From the NCBI GenBank assembly GCA_949751835.1, contig CATKHK010000009.1, positions 558,001 to 622,000 on the forward strand: 64,000 nt of DNA, read 5' to 3'. Below, piece after piece: positions 10,233 through 22,084 of the stretch (position 1 is the stretch's first letter; every line of letters begins with the position of its first letter). Position numbers and translations under genes: made by a program. Source of the stretch: Blepharisma japonicum. Its lineage: Eukaryota; Ciliophora; Heterotrichea; Heterotrichida; Blepharismidae. Below the pieces are notes generated by a model. That model saw nothing but the letters and a program-made list of their open reading frames with translations. It ran no database searches and had not been told where the DNA came from.

Positions 10233-12524
10233 ATGGTAAAATCTATATAGAGTATCATAAGTATACTTCGTAAGCGAAACCAAAAAGTGATACCCGTTGA
10301 TTTTTCAAAAAGTTCCAGCGAAGAAGAATCCTTTATCCCCAAAACTCGAAGAAATTCTATAAAACACGACGATATTAAGCCTCATGATAGTTATGTTTTG
10401 ACTATTTCAACTGAGCCTGCAGAACAAATTCAAAATGATCAGCAGCCTACTCCTAAATATAAGAGAATCTGGCAAAGAATTAAATGGAAAGTGATGATGG
10501 ATATCCGAATGAAAAGCCTTATCAGTGATGTAAAAAAATACGGGGCTGACGAAAGTGCATTTTTCTCCCCAACAAGTGAAAGCGCACTCCAAGATGAATA
10601 TTATAAGAAAAAAGCAGATTCTGTGCTTCAATCTAAATGGAGCAGCCGAGACAACCCAATAATTCCAAAATATATAATCAACCCAAATGGATGATTTAGG
10701 CTGTTTTGGGATTTGTATATAGGCATTTGGCTGCTTTATACTGCACTAGTCACACCATTTGTAATTGCATTTTTGGAGACAAAAACTTGGGATGTTTGGT
10801 TTTGAATTGACTTTGCGACAGATATGTCATTTCTTGTTGATACTATAATTCAATTAAATACCGCTTATTTGAATAAGGACGATATCCTTATTTCGTCAAG
10901 AAAAGATATTTTTTTTAATTACTTATGTGGATGACTTCTAATTGATTTAATTGCTTCAATTCCATTTGGGATGATTGAAGTCTTATTAGATTATGAAAGT
11001 CATGGGCGAATGATGAACCAACTTGTCAAAATTTTCAAAATTAAATCGATCCCAAGGCTGTTTAGACTTACAAAACTATCAAAATTATTCAAAGAAAAAA
11101 CATCAAGCGAAAATTTTGAAAATATTCAAATTATTTTGAATATCAATCATAGTATTACTCGCTTGGTAAGCGCTTTATCAGTTATTGCAGTATCTCTCCA
11201 CCTAGTAGGATGCATGTGGTTTTATTCAGCTCGATTTGATAATTTCAGCCCAGATACCTGGGTTGTAAGGCTAGGATATATAGATAAACCTATCAAAGAG
11301 CTATATCTCGCTAGTATTTATTGAGGAATGACGACTTTAGCAACTGTAGGATATGGCGACATAACTCCTCGCACAAATTTTGAGAAAGGCATAGCTATGA
11401 TTTGGATGATTTGTGCTGTCTATTTTATATCATTTAGTATTGGAAGCTTATCATCAATGTATTCAAATATTGATATAATGAAAAATATAATAGACCACAA
11501 AATACAGGTATCTGATAATTATGCAAGGGAGACTGAAATATCTAGTGATATTAAAAGAAAAATGATCAAAACAATCAGAGTTAGCACGGAAAAGGTTGTT
11601 GTCTCTTCTGAAGATAAAGAAGATTTACTTAATGAATTTCCGAAAAAATTGAGATATGATATAGCTTTAACTATGCATAAAGGAATCATCAAGAAATTTT
11701 CATTTTTCACTTTAAAAGATTACACATTTATTGCTGGAACTGTACCATATTTACAGCCAATGATAGCAGGAATAAATGAAATGATTTGCTGCAAAGGAGA
11801 AGTTCCTCATAATATATATTTTATTGCTTCAGGCAGGGCATGTTTTATATATGGGGAAGATAATATTGTATACAGAGTTCTCCAAGAAGGTCATTATTTT
11901 GGAGATGCAGAAGTTGTTAGAAATGTCCTTAGAAAATATAATATATGTGCAGGAGCTGACTCTGTGCTTTTAGTCATGACCAAAAAAGTAACACCTATTT
12001 AGCTTATTGAAAAAATTCAGCTTGAATTTCCTGCTGTTTGGAAGGAAATCGTTGAATTTGCTGATGGAAGAGAAAAGAAAATAATCAAAGCTCTTGCAGA
12101 AATGAAAGCTTTGCTTAAAGCAAATCACAGCGGGTTTATTAAAACTTTAAGTGCAGCTGAATTTAAAGAAATAATTGCAAAAGAAATTTCTGATATAGAA
12201 AATGAAATAAATGAAGAGTCTGAAAGGGAGGATTTCAAATATAGCGAAAAAATGAAATATAAACAAATGGTCACTATAAGGAGGCAGTTAGATGAAAATA
12301 CCAACTTAATAGACCGAGTGCAGAGCTTGATAAAAAAATTAGATAGCAATAATGAAGAAAAGCAAGAACACTTACCACCAATAAATCAAATAAGTACAGA
12401 AACTTTATCAACAGCTAGAAGGTTCATGAATATAAATTTTGGCAATTTGGAAAATCAAGATATAGCAGAGTCATTGGATATCCCAGAATCTGAAAATGGA
12501 AGTAAAGAGACAGGAAATAAATAA
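10233..12524 (+). CDS. Cyclic-nucleotide-gated / HCN-type K+ channel
   Basis: A 753-aa protein from three exons. Introns lie at 10236-10250, directly after the ATG, and at 11988-12002. Six TM segments are visible. S4 is modest (KIKSIPRLFRLTKLSKLF), and the pore contains TLATVGYGDITP, the K+ selectivity signature. A C-linker follows, then a cyclic-nucleotide-binding domain (FIAGTVPYLQPMIAG...GEVPHNIYFIASGRACFIYG...GHYFGDAE) and a C-terminal coiled coil. Several Trp are TGA, including the one just before the pore (IYWGMTT). It conducts K+ across the plasma or ciliary membrane, probably modulated by voltage and cyclic nucleotides. Ligand binding cannot be judged from sequence alone. Confidence 0.9.
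10236..10250 (+). other. 15-nt intron directly after the start codon
   Basis: GTAAAATCTATATAG, phase 0, A at position 10. Removing it joins ATG to AGTATC and opens the frame. Left in, TAG follows after four codons. Confidence 0.8.
11988..12002 (+). other. 15-nt intron
   Basis: GTAACACCTATTTAG, phase 0. Removal joins LLVMTKK to LIEKIQLEFP in the cyclic-nucleotide-binding domain. Confidence 0.9.
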
Positions 12525-12663
12525 TGTATAATAGTATTTGTCAGTGAACAAATTATAATGATTTTTATATACCAAATTATTGGCTTTAACAAATGTAAGC
12601 TTTTCTATAATTTTTCTTAAATTCTTACAAAAAATAATAAAGCCCGGCATTAATCTTAAATAA

Positions 12664-14007
12664 ATGGGTGAAAATTCAGTTGGATCATATGATAATTCTA
12701 GGGATTATTTACTTCAACCACTCAATGATAATGAAGAACCCACCAGACCAGAGCGCAAGTGGACAGACAGAGTCATCGGCAAAATGGAACCTGGGTCAAT
12801 GCGAGGCTCCATTTTCGCATTAATTTCTACAGCAATCGGTGCAGGCTGCTTGACAATCCCTTTAATCTTTAAATGACTAGGCATCACTTTAGGACTTTTT
12901 ATGATTTTTATGGGAGCTTTTTCAAGCTATTACGGTCTAATTGGGATTGCTCTTGCAGCTAACAAGCACAAAAACTACAATTATCCTAATTTAGTAAGGA
13001 CAATCCTAGGCAAGAATTGGGGTATGCTTATGGACATTACGATTATTTTATACGTTTATGGTACTTTAATAGGCTATCAAATTATGATAGGAACTTTTGT
13101 TCCAAGTATAGCTAGGTCGCTTAGCATCAATACAAGCACAGATGAGACGAGAATTGTAATAATGTGCGCATCTTGTATCTTTATTATGATTCCATTGGGC
13201 TTGATGAAGAATTTAAGCTCACTTAGATTTGTTGCGATGCTAAGTGCGTTTACACTTGTGTATATCACCTTTTTGCTGGTATCAGAATATTACTTCGTTG
13301 AAGAACACAATAATATTGGTGAAGTTAATTATTTTGATATAAATGTCAATGTTTTTTCAGGGTACGCATTTTGTCTCTATGCATTTACGTGCCATACCAA
13401 CATTACTCAGGTCCAAGGAGAGCTTAAGTATAGCAACCTCCGCCGCATCAAAAAAATTTCTTTCCGAACTATCCTCAGTATCATGGTTCCTTATATATTC
13501 TTAGGACTTTATGGCTATTTATCTGCCCTAGATGATACTCCAACTTTGATTATTATGAGAGACACCCCAGCAGATATCAATAAAGACTGAGCAATGGTAA
13601 TCTCCAAAATATTTATGTCGATCACACTAATTTTCGCAGTTCCCATCAATATCCACCCTTGCCGCACAACTATAATCAAGAATATGCTAAAAATAGAAAA
13701 CCCTTCCACAAAACTGTAAAGATTATTTAGGCATGTTTCTGTCACCCTTCTCTTACTACTAACCTCCTTAGGGATCGCAATTGTGTATCCTGCAATTACA
13801 GTATTATTCGGATTTTTAGGAGGATTCTGCTGCGGTATAATCGTTCTTATACTCCCAGGTAACTTTTATGCAGCCTTATTAAGGTGCAAGATCATGGGAT
13901 ACCAGCCAAATAGCTGGCAATTCATAATAATTGTAGGAGGTTTCTTTATCCTATTTCTAGTCGGCTCCATCAGTTCAGTTCTTTCTGTTGCAGGAATTGG
14001 AGGCTAA
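12664..14007 (+). CDS. Amino acid transporter (AAAP / SLC36-SLC38-like)
   Basis: A 442-aa integral membrane protein with about 11 TM helices. The family signature at the first helix is GSIFALISTAIGAGCLTIPLIFKW, with Trp as TGA. Later helices include VFSGYAFCLYAFTCHTNI, then the TM8-type FAVPINIHPCRTT. A 15-nt intron at 13716-13730 (phase 2) joins ENPSTK to LHVSVTLL. The protein moves amino acids across plasma or vacuolar membranes, usually with a proton or Na+. The substrate cannot be told. It starts 139 nt after the channel gene on the same strand. Confidence 0.9.
13716..13730 (+). other. 15-nt intron
   Basis: GTAAAGATTATTTAG, phase 2. If retained, TAA (CTG-TAA) follows at once. Confidence 0.9.
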
Positions 14008-14054
14008 TTTAACTTAAAAATATTTATTGAAATTACATAATTTATTATTTGTAA

Positions 14055-16097
14055 CTAATACCCTTTGTCTGTTTCACAAGTCGTTTCTGGGTTCTTTGTG
14101 TCTATAGGTGACAGTTTAAGATTGGATCTTCTTGACGAGTTTAATTCATACCCTTTAGGGGTGAGTTCATTATTGGAATCAATAATACCCGCTAGCTCTT
14201 TGCTGAGACTGATATTTGTCCTTGTAAGTCTTCTATGTTTAATAGTAGTTGTCCTTTCTGATTTCCTTTTGGCGATCTCAAAAACATTTATAGGAGGTGA
14301 GGTTACCGCTGCCATCCTAACCTCTTCTATATCTTCAAAGCCAAAATTGCTCCTCAAAGTCTTTATTTCACCTAGCTGATTGAGCTTGTTCATAGCTTTT
14401 AATTTGGAGGTTACTTCATTAGACATGTTCCCCATCCTGTCCCTTCTTCTTTTAGTTAATACAATTCGGTCGAGTTCTTCTTTTTGGCTTACATTGCTTC
14501 GAGCGTTTGGATCTTTAGGGCATTGACTAGGCAAGTGTCCGATTTCTCTGCAGCTCGGGCATCTTTTATTGTATTTTTTCTTTTCAATTTCTTCTGCAGG
14601 CTCATTTTCTTCTTCTTCGTCTTCATCTCGGCTTTCATGTTTGGAAGTCACGCAGCCAGGGGTATCTTCTTTAATATTTCCACAGCATCAATACATCATT
14701 CCGTTCCATTTCCCAGCATGTCTTAAACAAGATCAATTGTAATTGTCCTTTTCAAAAAAAGGCTTATTGCAATTTTTGCATAACTTTTCTTCATTTAAGC
14801 CAAACTGTTTCCTCTTAGCGTTCATTTCTTTAATTTGGAGCCTCACCTTGGCGTAGCTTTCATTTATTTCTTTAAACTTTTTTTCCATTTGTGAGCACTT
14901 TTCTTCATATGTATCTCTTTCATCTTTAGCTTGGGAGACTTTTTTGCCCATCGTTCCTAATATTTCTTTCATAGTGGATTTTAGTCGTCTGACTTCATCT
15001 CGATATCCTACTCTTTTCATAGAAGTTGTGTCATTTTGCGATATGAATTCTATGCAACTTTTAGTGGTTTGTAAAGCATCTTCTTCAGTTTTGACTCAAA
15101 AAACGAATAAATCGCTACATCGTTTTCTTATAATTTGATTCTCATTATCGATTTTTTCTGTGCTTTTTTCACTGCCGCATAAATCTTCGCAGGCTCCATA
15201 TAAGCCTTTAAGTCTTTCTCCCATGATATCATTTTGCATTTGTAAGGCTGCGTTCCAGTGTTGAAGCTCATTAGCTTTGTCTTTAAGCATTTTGTTTCGT
15301 ATCCTTTCTTTATTAAGCTGATCGATATTTTCAATTCTATCAGCTTCTTTTTTGATATTTAGCTGCCTGTACTCATTTATTTGTTGATTTACTAAGCTTG
15401 CACTGAGCTGTTCAGTTTTCATTCATTTATTTGTTTCTTGGATTTGGTATTTTAAATTATTCAGTGTGCAAATGCTAATTATTAAATTTCCTTTAAGCTC
15501 ATCAATCTCATTCTGGATTCGTTTTTTTTCTAGTTCTGCATCAGTTCATCGGTTTTTTAGATTTTCAAGCTCTTTATTAGTCATGTTTAATTGTTTTGAA
15601 ATAATATCACTAAGCTTGCATTTCACAGTTCTCTCTGGGTTTTCTTTAGAATTGACTCCAAATAGAGATGATCTGCTTTTAGCAGCAATATTACGACCAT
15701 CTGCTTCAAACATTGGAAGTAGAAATTGTTTAATTACTAGAGAAGCAAGCTCTGGGGTAACTTGAATATCATGATGCACATTCCGGTTTTTAATTTTGCT
15801 AGCAATTGTCACTGGAGTTGGGGATGCTACTCTTCCTGCTGATCTTGTAGACAATTGACTTCGCTTGTCTCATTTTTCAAAAAGAGGACTTGATATTGTT
15901 TTATATAGTCTGGCCTCTTCTCTTTTGGTTGATGAGGTTGATGTGGCGTATTTTAAATCATTAGAATCAACTTCTCCTGATAAATGGTTTTTATGAATTC
16001 GTCCGCTTTTTGGTTTTGAGTCTTTGTAGCTTGTATGCCAGATTTTGTAGGTATTTTCATAGTAGCCAGGATCAGTCTCAAGTGCTGTTCGTGACAT
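14055..16097 (-). CDS. Chimeric coiled-coil / zinc-knuckle protein (gene A)
   Basis: A single open frame of 680 aa from ATG 16097 to TAA 14055, with TGA-Trp codons. Residues 1-66 (MSRTALETDPGYYENTYKIWH...EARLY) are a paralogue of the N-terminus of the CHCH gene at 17524-17979. The rest is unrelated to it: a coiled coil, a Cys/His-rich region (CKNCNKPFF...SCLRHAGKWNGMMYWCCG...PGC, residues ~440-480, CHORD-like in spacing) and a CCHC knuckle CPSCREIGHLPSQC (~510-525). The function of the body is unknown. The join lies near 15898, exactly where similarity switches partner, so the gene looks like the product of duplication and deletion (see findings). It converges with the transporter gene, 47 nt apart. 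Confidence 0.8.
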
Positions 16098-16156
16098 AAA
16101 TAATATTTAATATTACAAAATATTTTTGGGATCAATATAGATTATATTTATTATTT

Positions 16157-16771
16157 GACACAAAAGCAATTTGCTTGGATTTAGGCTTGGCAAATCTATA
16201 AGCTGGCTTCTTGAAGCTCTATGTTTAGCATCCTTTGATTCAAAATTTTAAAAGTCCCAGAGTCATAAGGTGGCTTTTTACTTGTAAAATTCCATGTATT
16301 TTCTAAGAATCTTCTCATTATTGAATTAATTGCCTTCCCTATAAGTTCTATACCTGTATTTTACAGTTGTAGGTGAGTAATTTAAGCATGCAGTTTGATG
16401 CAATTAAAAATAATAGATTTTGTCCTGCACATGTGAATATATTCAGGCTTTGAATAAATAATCCCTTTTAATAGCATTGGAGTAGAGCTATTAAAATACC
16501 CTCTTGACTAAATAGATTTACCATCTTCTTCATCTTGAAGTATCAAAGTATGCATCATAATACAAAATTCGCATAAGCTAGCTAGAAGTTCGCTAATAGT
16601 TTTGGCCTGACTTATTATAGTTGTTATTAATTTTTCACTGTCTCTTGACTTTTACTGAGTCTAGAAAATCATTTTTATATTATCATAACTGTCTTGTTTC
16701 CTCTCTTTTAGTATAATTTTGAATCCGCTATAAAATAAATAAACAAATTTGAGTCAATTTCAATTTTGAAT
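16157..16771 (-). pseudogene. Degenerate copy of the 3' third of gene B
   Basis: Nucleotide similarity to 18098-18740 runs along the whole stretch (for example AATTTGCTTG, TTGAAGCTCTATG, GAGTCATAAGG, ATTTTGTCCTG), with many substitutions and indels that destroy the frame. The copy stops abruptly near 16771, where similarity switches to gene A. It is the truncated left-hand partner in a tandem duplication. Confidence 0.8.
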
Positions 16772-17182
16772 CGTCCTATCTCTTAGATTTGGTATTTTAG
16801 ATTATCCAATGAGCAAATGCTAACTATCAAGTTTCCTATAAGCTCATCAATTTCAGCTGGATTCGCTTTTTTTCAGCTGTATCAGAATTTCAAGCTTTTT
16901 AATAGTTATGTTTATATTTTTTTGGATAATATCTCTAAGCTTGCATTCTGAGTTTTCATTAGCATTGACCCAAATCGTAATGATTCGCTTTTAGCAACTA
17001 CGACTTTCTGCTTTAAACATAGAATTAGTATAATTGCTTGAGAATCAAGCTCGGCTAGCTTAGATATCCTGAAATGCGTTCCGATTTTTGATTTACTAGT
17101 GAGAGTCAATGCCAATCTTGCAGACAATTATCTTCTCTTTATCTCTATATCAAAAAAGAAGAGCTGATATTGATTTATGGAT
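16772..17182 (-). pseudogene. Degenerate copy of the middle of gene A
   Basis: Similar to 15433-15897 (shared pieces include GATTTGGTATTTTA, GAGCAAATGCTAA/GTGCAAATGCTAA and AAGCTTGCATT), with frame-breaking indels. It abuts the gene-B copy at 16771 and ends at the GATATTG block, the same block at which gene A switches to its CHCH-like N-terminus. Confidence 0.8.
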
Positions 17183-17523
17183 CTATCACTTTCATTTTTA
17201 TGGATCTATCTTCTTTTTGTCAATGATTGGATTTGTGTTAGCTTAATATATGTGCAGCAACTGCAAAGATATTAGGGGTTTTTGAGAAAACACTTATTTT
17301 AATATTATTTATTCAATTCATGCTAGGTCCAAAAATTCAAATATTTTCACTGAAAACAGTCAAATACTTTTCAATCTTATTTTTTGAGCTTGAATAATAA
17401 TAGCCTATATAATAATTAAAGAGCCAACACAAATTTTCTAACTATAATAAGTAAAATAATGATAAACACTTATCAGCACAATAAATTTCATTACTACCTA
17501 ATTTTTGATGATAAGGATACCTA
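17183..17523. other. Spacer, no intact gene
   Basis: AT-rich, no coding frame. By comparison with gene A this stretch plus part of the CHCH gene (to about 17783) is what the left duplicate lacks. It may contain decayed 5' sequence of the original gene A. Confidence 0.5.
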
Positions 17524-17979
17524 TTACTTATTATAGTCTGATATCTCCATAGCTCTCTGATAAGTGAGATTGTCAATATCTTCATATCTCTTCACAACCT
17601 TTTTCTTCAGAGCTAAATTCTCTACAACCCAGTGAGGGCATTCTTCAAAAATGACACCTTTCCATTGATTGCATTGAGGAACATCATCAACAGGGCTGTG
17701 AACTCCATAGCTAGCTTTGCATTGAACGAGCTTATTGATTTGCTTTGCGCACTCACGTGGGTATGGAATACCTCTAGGTGGGGCATATAGTCTGGCCTCT
17801 CCTCTTTTGGTTGATGGGGCTGATGTTACATACTTCAAATCATGAGAATCAACTTCTCCCCATAAATGGCGTCTATGGATTAGTCCGCTTCTAAATTGTG
17901 AGTCCTTGTAGCTTGTATGCCAGAGTTTGAAGGCATTTTCCCAGTAGCCAGGCTCATTGTCGAGTACGGTTCGCGACAT
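17524..17979 (-). CDS. Twin-Cys (CHCH-like) probable mitochondrial protein (gene C)
   Basis: A 151-aa protein. Residues 1-66 (MSRTVLDNEPGYWENAFKLWHTSYKDS...) match gene A. Then CAKQINKLVQC, a CX9C pair at about residues 78-88, and CNQWKGVIFEEC, a CX10C pair at about 103-114, form a CHCH-like helix pair. The C-terminus is charged. CHCH proteins are imported into the mitochondrial intermembrane space and many are respiratory-complex subunits, so a ciliate-specific complex subunit is a fair guess. All Trp here are TGG. The ATG lies 105 nt downstream of the stop of gene B, and its upstream DNA resembles that of gene A. Confidence 0.7.
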   Translation of the reverse strand: MSRTVLDNEPGYWENAFKLWHTSYKDSQFRSGLIHRRHLWGEVDSHDLKYVTSAPSTKRGEARLYAPPRGIPYPRECAKQINKLVQCKASYGVHSPVDDVPQCNQWKGVIFEECPHWVVENLALKKKVVKRYEDIDNLTYQRAMEISDYNK

Positions 17980-18084
17980 AAATAATATTTAATACTAAAA
18001 AATCTTTTAACCCAATGATAAAGCTTATTTATTATTGTTGAAACAAAAACAGCAGAAATATATATAACATTTTTATTTATTTAT

Positions 18085-20829
18085 TTATTTTAAAGATTGG
18101 ATATCCAAGAACAATTTGCTTGTATTTATGCTTGGTAAATCTATATGCTGACTTTTTGAAGCTCTATGCTTAGTACCCTTTGAACAAGGCAAAATATCTG
18201 AATCATTCAAGCTTTTAAAAGACCCAGAGTCATAAGGGGGCTTCGTACTCGCAGAGTTCCATGCATTTCCTAAGAATCCTCCCATTATTTGAATTAATTG
18301 CCTTCTGTTATAAGTTCTATACCTATATTTTATAGGTGTAGGTGAGTAATTTAAGCATGCCAGTTTAAATGCATTTAAAAGTAATGGATTTTGTCCTGTA
18401 CATGTTATACATTCAGGTTTTAAAGAAATAACCCCTTTTGATAGCACTGGGGTAGAGTTATCAGAATACCCCGTTAATTGAATAGATTGTCTATCTTCTT
18501 CATCTTGAAGCATCAAAGTATGCATCACCCTACAAAATTCGCTTAAGCTAGCTACAAGCTCACTAATATTTTCAACCTGACTTATTATAGTTGTCATTAA
18601 TTTTTCACGATCCTTTGACTCTTGTTGGGTCTGGGAAATCATTTTTTGTATATCATACCTGTCTTGTTTTCTTTCTTTTAGCATAATCTTGAATTCGCTA
18701 TTAAATAAATCAAAATTTGAGTCAATTTCACTTTTGAATTGCTCTAAAGATGCTTTGCAGAATAAAACAGTGGATTCTAAATCATTTTTGAGAGGTTCAA
18801 TATCATCTTTAAAAATGAAGACATCTTTAAGTGGCTCAAATTCATCTTTGAAAATTAAGAGATGGCTGAGTGAGCGTTTTAGGTCATCAATTTGGGTATA
18901 AATTTCATCAAGGCCGTTTGAAGACTCAGAAAGATCAGTTTCTGTTAAATTAAGGTTTTCAGGCTTTGGATTGTTGCTTTGAGTCGAAATTTCTTCGAAA
19001 TTGATATTTTCTTTAAGCTCTTCTATTGGGTTATTAGTGTCTAATTTGGGCTGATATGAAAAACTAGTGCTTTCGAGCGGATAAGCATTTTGTGCAGGTG
19101 GGTTGATTTTTTCATATTCTGGATTTAAACTTGTAGGCTTTTCCTGAGTTTGTTTTAGAGAAGCAGTTTTTGGCATTTTTTCTTTATCAAATTTATCTAC
19201 TTGATCTTCAGCTTTTATAGGAATTTCATTTAAAGATTCAATTTGATGTGAGTGTAATTTTTGATCTTCTTGAACTTGAAAGTTTAATGGCTTTTTCTGA
19301 TTTATAGTCTCTTCAAAGCTGCTTTGGATATTTGAAGAGTTCAGCATTTTGTTTTTTGAGTTATTTTCTGGTGATATTCTTTGACTATATTCAACATTTT
19401 TATTTTCCTGATAATTGTCTATATGTCTGGTTTCTTGCAAACCAGGTAAAGTCTTCTCTCTAGCTGATATTTCGGCCATGACTTTTGAAGATTTTTTTTC
19501 AGGTCTTATTCTTTTAGACCTGTTTTTTGTTGTTTTATTTTGCAGATTTTCAGATATTTCAATGGCTTGAGAATTTGAAGGCAATTCTTCTATAATCTCT
19601 TGATCTTCTTTGAATTTTCCAACCATATTTTCATTAATATGCGAACTAAGATCTCTTACTCTCTTACTTTCAATAGTCTCCTCTATTATTTCTTTTATAG
19701 GTAAACTGCTATCTGATGAATTTATCACACTTTTTATTTGGGTTGATGATTTTTCATTTTTTAATGATCTATGGCTTTTATGACTTCGAATAATAGCTTC
19801 ACTTTCTTTCTTCAGCAGCGCCTTTCTAGATTCATCAACAGCTTTAGCATTATTTAATCGTGAATTTCTGATTTCGTCAATTCCATCAAAAGAAATTTTT
19901 GCTTTATCTATGATTTCATCAATTGTCAGTTTGTTTCCATCCTCAGTTTTTAGCTTTTCCAATTTGGAATTTTCATAATTTATGAAATTTACTAAATCCT
20001 CATGGCCTAGAAAAACACTCAGAGACTCAGAAATATCATATAGCCTTTCCTTAGGTAGTTGAGTTTGGATATACTCTAATGTTTTATTTTTAAAATCTCT
20101 AAGCTCAACAATTTCTTCATATAATACACTTATTTCTTTCTGTATCTGTTTCTTAAGCCTTATAAGTTCCTTATCTTCTATTTCTTCATTTTTATTTTCT
20201 ATTTTCTGTTTTACTTCTCTTATCTTAATTTTTAACATCTCCACATCTTTATTTATTGCAGGTAAAACATTTTCATTAATATCAGCCATTTGTCTTTTGT
20301 TATCTTCAATAGTGTCTCTAAAATTTTCTCAATCCTCCCTAATAGTATTGCAGCAATTTCAGACTTCTTCTCTATTTTTAGTATTTTCTTCAGTAATTGA
20401 TTTTCTATCATTTTGAAAACTATACTTAAATTCCTCAACTAAACTTCGGATTCCCATTTGAGCATCTTGCAAAGAAGAAAAGTTGACTAAAATATTTTCA
20501 AATAAATGATTTATATTGTCAACACTAGTCTGAAGGCTTTCAAACCGAAACATATTGTGTGCATCTTGAGTATTCTTTTGGTTTCTCAGTTCTGTAAGCG
20601 ATTTGCTCAGCTCATCAATAGTAATTACTTTTTTCAATGTTTTATCACTAATAAAATCAAGCTCATCTAGTCTTTTTTGAGCAGAATTATCGTGCTTTAT
20701 TAGCTTGTCAATAGATTCTTCATGGTTTGTAACTCGCCTTAGTGTAGGTGCTATAAGTTCTGATACAATTCCTCGTATTTTGGTTTCAAATGTAAAAAAA
20801 TCAAACTCAGAGGTACGCGCAGATTCCAT
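18085..20829 (-). CDS. Long coiled-coil protein with conserved C-terminal domain (gene B)
   Basis: A 914-aa frame from ATG 20829 to TAA 18085. The N-terminal 180 residues are joined to the rest through two TGA-Trp codons (EEVWNCCNTIREDWENF). The protein is mostly coiled coil with a Ser/Lys/Glu-rich middle. The C-terminal ~110 residues contain a distinct module, CITCTGQNPLLLNAFKLAC then SPTPIKYRYRTYNRRQL, which resembles a domain I associate with protist ciliary coiled-coil proteins. No enzyme motif was seen. Its ATG is only 9 nt after the stop of the PAP2-like gene on the same strand. The 3' third is duplicated as a pseudogene at 16157-16771. Confidence 0.75.
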
Positions 20830-20838
20830 TTAATTACT

Positions 20839-22047
20839 TTATAATTTACGTTTAGTTTTGCCTATAGACTTAAGCTCATTTTCTTCATCTATGTCTGGAG
20901 GGACATCCAAAGCTAATTGGATTTTTGAGAAAAATAGTGGTAAGAGTCCTGCACATATATAAGCAATTAAAAATAACGGAAAAGCGTATTTCCACATGTA
21001 CTCTGTTGTAGTGTCCTCTGTTACTATTAAATTAAACAGCGCATATATTCCAATGCTAGTACCAGCTGAAATCGCATACCTGAGAAAACTTTTCCATATA
21101 CTTGTGCACCCCCAAAACATTGATAAATGTTTTGCAGTAAACATCGCCCCAGTTACAAACCCTAAATTATAAAAAATTCAAGCAGACTTATAAAATGTAG
21201 ACGCCCCGCCTACATCATAATTCCAGTTACAATGTGTTGTCGCATTTTTTATCCATGAAATATCAGTCGCATGATTTAACGTAACAATATCATATATTGA
21301 TACTACTCCTAGCAATAAAAACATAGTCACAATAAACCAATAAACCACATAAACTCTATTAGTTTTGTAATTAAAACAGCTTTTTAATGTAAAATCCATC
21401 ATAAGTTTGTCAAATACAAATAAAGCTGTTAAATAAATAAAAGCATAGCAAAATGTAATAAAAATTTGATGCGGGAAATATTCCCCTAGATATACAGTGC
21501 CGAAGCTTAAAAGGATAAGCAGAATTAATGTAAAAGAATAAGCTAGAATTCGAAATTTGCTACGGTGAAAAAATTCAATCGCAGTGGTACAGTATAAGAC
21601 AGAGCCTAGTAAAATCTCCTCAGCTGGGTTTCCATATCCTGACCTGCATAAAACACTTTTTATATCATCATCAATCCAGAACGGTCGTGGTTCTTTGTAA
21701 AATAAAGCAATAAAGCTATACAAGTACATAGAAAAACAAGAAATAAATATCACTTTAATTCCTCTCCTTGGATCGCATAGGTGGTAAAAAGCTGGGGCTA
21801 AAGCAATAAGCGCTCATTCTGTGCCGAGATAAGAAATCAGCCGAAAAAATTCTTTTCCACTCTCAGTACGGTCTTGTTGAAGATCATAAATAAAGCCTGT
21901 TCCTGAATCTGCTAAGACTTCTCTTAAGAGACCTTCTAGAGGAATTATAAAAAGCAAGGTAACTAATGCCAAAATACGTACAAGAATTGAAGTTTTTACT
22001 AAAGTGTCGTCTGCTATTTTTGGTACAAAAACACTTACTCGATTCAT
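20839..22047 (-). CDS. PAP2-superfamily-like membrane protein, catalytic residues altered
   Basis: A 402-aa multi-TM protein with two TGA-Trp codons. It has the layout of glucose-6-phosphatase / sphingosine-phosphate phosphatases: FYKEPRPFW (motif 1), SGYGNPAEEILLGS where the family has GNPSGH (motif 2), and GTVYLGEYFPHQIF where it has SRxYLGxHFPHQ (motif 3). The motif-2 His and the motif-3 Arg and His are replaced (AEE; T and Y), so phosphatase activity is doubtful. About 9-10 helices. Stop and start are 9 nt from gene B and 37 nt from the upstream gene, all on the minus strand. Confidence 0.75.
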
Positions 22048-22084
22048 TATATTTTAATAATAATTTTATATTAAACTAAGCTGG

